Below are positions 8,833-11,933 of a DNA stretch of 11,933 nucleotides, in pieces. A program made the position numbers and the translations under genes. Each line of letters begins with the position of its first letter. The first letter of the stretch is position 1. The notes under the pieces are model-generated. The model saw nothing but the letters and a program-made list of their open reading frames with translations, made no database searches and had not been told where the DNA came from. Source of the DNA: Stephanodiscus triporus (taxonomy: Eukaryota; Bacillariophyta; Thalassiosirophyceae; Thalassiosirales; Thalassiosiraceae); contig JALLAZ010000805.1 of assembly GCA_036939755.1 (NCBI GenBank), positions 1 to 11,933 of the forward strand, written 5' to 3'.

Positions 8833-9849
8833 TTAAAACCAAACATCTTCATTCACATCACGTTCAAGTTGTTTCATGTATGTATTTCTCATTTGATTAA
8901 TGCCCACCATTCTCGCATGCATGTTGTACAGCAAGTCAAACATTTTTAACACAATCCTCCGCTCTCCTCTCTCTTCATACACAAATGTATCCTAACCCCT
9001 TGGGAAAGAAGCCTGCATTGTGAGCGTTCCCCACTCTGCCGTCTGTCGTGCTGATGTTGCCTGTCTTTTTTTCTGTAGGTCAAGTTTCCTCTCCTGACGC
9101 ATTGGTGCTTTGGAACCCAACTGGTCCTGGCACGATTTATTCAAGTCCTCCCTGTTGACGCTCCCAAATCTCAAGTCAACGCAGCACATCCCACCAGTCG
9201 TACGATAGACTTCCTCCAATTTGTCATAAATCCTACCAAACTTGGCAACCTGACTGTCGTGAACACATCCGGAGACGTTAAAAAATGCAATTGGAATTGT
9301 TCCATTGGGTCAAAAGCAGAAAACAGAAGTAACAAAGTGGTCATGCGTCCACCCATTGTAGAATCTCTCCTGAATATCCAAATTTCCGGACAACTGGAGA
9401 TACAACTTTAGCCCATCCATTGTCGCCTAGCAATTGGTCAAAAGGGGGTGTTGCTCCGCAAATGCCGCTTTGAATTATTCAATATCTTCACTGGAGGGGA
9501 TAGCTACTCTTGCTAGTGGGTCATTCTTGCCATTAGCCTGATGACGAATCTCAGATAAACAGAGAGGTTGGAATAGATAAGTCTGAAAACAAGTTGCAAA
9601 GCATTAAGCAAGCCCCTGGTGCACATCCAAACTAAAACAAGCCAAAGGCAATCCACAGGCTGAACTGCTCTCTTTCCCCAGCTGACATACTCGAACTCAA
9701 CAATCATCCCAGATGCATTGTCGGTGCTCCTCAATTGAGAGACTCTTGAAGAAGTCCTTCCGGTAGTGGGAGTGCTTGTAGGGGGCCCTCTTTTTTCTCA
9801 AGCGATGGTGGGCAAGGCAAAGAAGGATGACGCTATCCAACTGACGCAT
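8833..9849 (-). pseudogene. PIF/Harbinger DDE transposase (broken)
   Basis: Endonuclease/strand-transferase of the element, DDE_Tnp_4-like. The ATG is at 9847-9849 and opens MRQLDSVILLCLAHHRLRKK, followed by RAPYKHSHYRKDFF. After a frame change come WGKRAVQPVDCLWLVLVW and LQLVFRLIYSNLSVYLRF. After a second change near 9520 one frame runs to the end: IPSSEDIE, MDGLKLYLQ, FYNGWTHDHFV, PNGTIPIAFFNVSG, VHDSQVAKFGRIYDKLEEVY, RQTAEWG, FVYEERGERRIVLKM, VGINQMRNTYM. The D-D-E residues are readable at 9415-9417 (MDG), 9256-9258 (VHDS) and 9034-9036 (AEWG). In-frame stops lie at 9475-9477, 9427-9429, 9310-9312 and 8992-8994; the natural stop is at 8833-8835. The N-terminal third seems shorter than in the relatives I recall, suggesting an internal deletion near 9700-9735. 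It is clearly inactive. Confidence 0.92.
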
Positions 9850-10022
9850 TGCAAAAGGGGGGGGAAGGGGCAGCAGGGTCAGCAGAGCTTGAGTTGGGAG
9901 GAAGTGGAGGAGGGTGGCTCCGGATTTTTTCAGTCACTAGTCCTTTTGTGCAGAAAGGACATATGGTAGTTTATTTTGGGACCGCACGCACGCACAAACA
10001 CAAAATTAAGTGTTTTTTTTAG

Positions 10023-10036
10023 TTTTGGGAACGCTC
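10023..10036 (-). repeat. Right terminal inverted repeat of the Harbinger element
   Basis: TTTTGGGAACGCTC is the exact reverse complement of 7588-7601. It lies about 170 bp beyond the transposase start codon, as expected for the outer end. Confidence 0.87.
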
Positions 10037-10062
10037 CAATTATTGTGTCAGGTAGATTCCCA

Positions 10063-10604
10063 GGAAGAAACAAGAAAAAATATTTTCAGGGGGGAAAGGG
10101 GGCCGCGCCCCCCCCAAATTTTGATCAACGATTGTTTCAAAAAGGGGGCGAGGGATTCGCCCCCCAACCAATTTGGCCCCGCGAGGAAACCTATCGCCGA
10201 TTTAGTAATTTTTTGCACCAGTGTGCACTGTCTTGCGCCTTCTAGCGCATCTTGCTGCAAGAACGTGATTCATCCCCGCCAGACGACAAGGCAAGATCGA
10301 TGTGGAGGTCATTGTGATGGTCATCATGGTAATAGTCATCGCCGTTGTCGTTGTTGATATTTGTGTGACGACCTTCCCCCGTGGAGGAATTGACGATCTG
10401 CCTATTGTCATGTCGTTATTCTCTTGCGCCGTCTTGTGCTGATTTAGCAATTTTTTGTGTGCGCCGTTTCACGACTGTTGGTGATTGCGGTACAATACAT
10501 TTGGGGGGCTCAAAACCCCCGCCCCCTTTTCAGTTGAATCGTTGCCAAAATTGGGGGGTGAGGGCCCTTTTTTCCCCCTGAAAATATTTTTTCTGGTTTC
10601 TTCC
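10063..10604. repeat. Inverted-repeat pair (fold-back element), arms about 105 bp
   Basis: The left arm at 10063-10167 starts GGAAGAAAC and runs through AGAAAAAATATTTTCAGGGG, CAACGATT and AAAGGGGGCG to CCCCCAA. The right arm at 10501-10604 is its imperfect reverse complement, ending GTTTCTTCC. The loop (10168-10500) holds a separate direct repeat: GATTTAGTAATTTTTTGCAC at 10199-10218 and GATTTAGCAATTTTTTGTGT at 10441-10460. I see no coding sequence. It may be a non-autonomous fold-back transposon, or two copies of one repeat inserted in opposite orientation. It begins only 26 bp after the Harbinger end. Confidence 0.8.
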
Positions 10605-10654
10605 AGTCAAATCAATCACCCGGGAATATTACAATACTCATGTAGTACATATCG

Positions 10655-10766
10655 TACTATAGCTTCCTTAGGTATGGTACCTAGATATTCTCTCTACATA
10701 CGCATGGCAAAATTCCAAGTTTTTTTGGAATGAATATCTACCTAACTGGCTACGTAGGAGCTTGTA
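10655..10766. repeat. Small imperfect fold-back with a perfect inner hairpin
   Basis: The outer arms (10655-10690 and 10732-10766) share TAGATATTC and its complement, plus scattered matches including AGCT-CCT blocks. Inside is a perfect hairpin, ATTCCAA (10712-10718) and TTGGAAT (10725-10731), with a six-base loop. No coding content. It looks like a miniature inverted-repeat element or a decayed end of one. Confidence 0.6.
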
Positions 10767-10834
10767 CCATAGGGCGCTTCACGACTTGCAAGCGGTGAAG
10801 CCAACTCATTGTTACCGCTATCAGCGTCAACACG

Positions 10835-11540
10835 CCGCTGTCTCCGTCTCCGTCTCTATCTCCATCGCCATCATCATCCCTTCTCCTCTTCCGTATAATA
10901 TTTGATTGTTGCCATTGTCATCACCATCATCATCGTCGTCGCCATTGTTGCCATTGTCACCGTTGTCCTCATTGTCGTCGTCGTCATCGCCACTATCAAC
11001 TATCACCATCACCGTCGCCGCAGTCATCACTGATACCTTCGTTGATTTGATTGTTGCATTGCTGCCACCGTCATTGTCGTCATGAGCAGACAGCAGCAAC
11101 GGCAACGACATGCCATCACCGTCCTCATCGCCATCACCATCCTTTCTCCAATCTGTGTGCCAATTGATTGTTGCCACCATCACCGTCGCCATCATTGCCG
11201 CTACCATTGTTGCCACTATCACGAGTGGACGGCAGCAATGGCAACGACTGTAGAAACGATGACGACGGGCGTTCAAGACTTGGACCAAGACGCGACGACG
11301 TCGTCCACCCCAACGTTGTCGTCCCGACGTTGACCACGATGACGCACGACCATCCACAGCCTTGCGCCTCCCTCCCTCCCACAACTCGCAATCACGCTCC
11401 TGTGCATCGCCACCGATATCACCCCGCTGTCGAGGCCGCCGCCGATCAACAGCCTCGCCATCTTCCCGGCAATGTTGATGACGACATCGTCATCATCTCG
11501 TCGTTCCTCCTCTTGCATCATAATCATCCTCTCCGATGAC
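10835..11540. repeat. Degenerate CAT/CGT-type trinucleotide repeat tract
   Basis: About 0.7 kb dominated by variants of CAT, CGT, CAC and GTC triplets. It creates long open frames of Asp/Asn/Gly on the minus strand and His/Arg/Thr on the plus strand. A higher-order unit is visible: TTGATTGTTGC-type openings recur at about 10901, 11046 and 11163. GCAGCAA-GGCAACGAC recurs near 11092 and 11231. The open frames are best explained by the repeat and not by a gene. Confidence 0.7.
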
Positions 11541-11670
11541 TGGGCATGGCTTTGTCATTGTTGGTTGTGGTTTGTGGTTGTGGGTTGTGTAGTGTACCAT
11601 AGAATATTGAGAGGCCTCAAAAATCTGTGAAAAACTTGGAATCTTGAATACTCTTGCGCCAAGAGGCTTT

Positions 11671-11933
11671 CAAAATTCTGTGTTTGTTCCAGCAGCTTTC
11701 ACAGCGGAATTAGATTAGTTTCACAGCGGAATTTAATATGATTGCAAAGCCTCTCACCTGAGATAGAGCCAGTCCTCAAAATTCCAAATTTGCGTGCCAA
11801 AATAGGCGGGCATTCTAAGTTTTTCTTAGAATTTTGCAATATCTAGGGTGAGAGGCTGTTGCAAACATGTTGAATTCTGCTGTGAAAGCTAGTGGAATTC
11901 CGCTGTGAAAGGTACTGGAAACACAGACTTTTG
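11671..11933. repeat. Long palindromic (MITE-like) element at the window edge
   Basis: The left arm (11671-11765) and right arm (11840-11933) are imperfect reverse complements of about 95 bp. They start CAAAATTCTGTGTTT and CAAAAGTCTGTGTTT respectively. Each arm carries two copies of the 15-mer TTTCACAGCGGAATT or a one-base variant: 11697-11711, 11719-11733, and on the other strand 11873-11887 and 11896-11910. The centre holds a perfect 8-bp hairpin with a five-T loop (11812-11832). There is no coding capacity. It may extend past the window, so the right boundary is uncertain. Confidence 0.8.

Larger units (their letters stand above)
7588..10036. mobile_element. Decayed PIF/Harbinger-type DNA transposon (about 2.45 kb)
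   Basis: The element is bounded by perfect 14-bp terminal inverted repeats, GAGCGTTCCCAAAA at 7588-7601 and its complement at 10023-10036. Similarity continues weakly inward (ATTAAA versus ACTAAA). Inside are two convergent genes, the standard content of this superfamily: a Myb/SANT-like DNA-binding protein (+) and a DDE transposase (-), about 150 bp apart at their 3' ends. Both are broken, so the copy cannot move by itself. A 3-bp target duplication is expected for the superfamily, but the immediate flanks (GCA on the left, CAA on the right) do not match. Either the flanks have mutated or the true ends differ by a base or two. Confidence 0.88.

Noticed and set aside
7609..9747. AAGAGTCT near 7609 and its complement near 9747 as transposon ends
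   Set aside because: They would cut off the transposase start at 9849. The 14-bp match at 7588 and 10036 is longer and encloses both genes.
10827..11384. 185-codon minus-strand open frame rich in Asp and Asn
   Set aside because: It is explained by the CAT/CGT triplet tract. Other frames are open across the same stretch, and there is no domain or start context.
10835..11540. CRISPR-like array suggested by regular short repeats
   Set aside because: The repeats are degenerate triplets without unique spacers of constant length, and the genome is eukaryotic.

Overview
The window looks like nuclear DNA of a stramenopile alga, most likely a diatom. GC-rich coding blocks sit in AT-richer intergenic DNA full of repeats. 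One gene has GT-AG introns. The other encodes a presequence with an ASAF motif, the signal-peptide/transit-peptide junction typical of proteins imported into red-algal-derived complex plastids. No sequence search was possible, so the taxon is an inference.

Layout. Positions 1-1118 hold no gene I can name. Positions 1159-3183 (+) carry a complete three-exon gene for the delta subunit of the cytosolic chaperonin CCT/TRiC (CCT4, 541 residues). A GA-rich pentanucleotide microsatellite lies directly before its start codon. Positions 3184-5259 are intergenic, with a degenerate direct repeat near 3.7-4.2 kb. Positions 5260-7116 (+) carry an intronless gene for a 618-residue protein. It has a putative plastid presequence, a very long Pro/Gly/Asp/Ser/Arg-rich middle, and an ordered C-terminus made of two similar modules of about 50 residues. 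I do not recognise it as a named gene.

Positions 7588-10036 are a decayed PIF/Harbinger-type DNA transposon. It has 14-bp perfect terminal inverted repeats and two convergent pseudogenes: a Myb/SANT-like DNA-binding protein (+) and a DDE transposase (-). The transposase's D-D-E residues can still be read despite four in-frame stops and two frameshifts. Further right is a cluster of repeats: an inverted-repeat pair (10063-10604), a small fold-back (10655-10766), about 0.7 kb of degenerate CAT/CGT-type trinucleotide repeat, and a strongly palindromic element (11671-11933) that reaches the window edge.

The two intact genes are independent housekeeping or organellar genes on the same strand, with no sign of a shared pathway. 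The 4.3 kb on the right is a graveyard of mobile elements and satellites. The most interesting leads are the unnamed putative plastid protein with duplicated C-terminal modules, the reconstructable Harbinger element, and the fold-back repeats.
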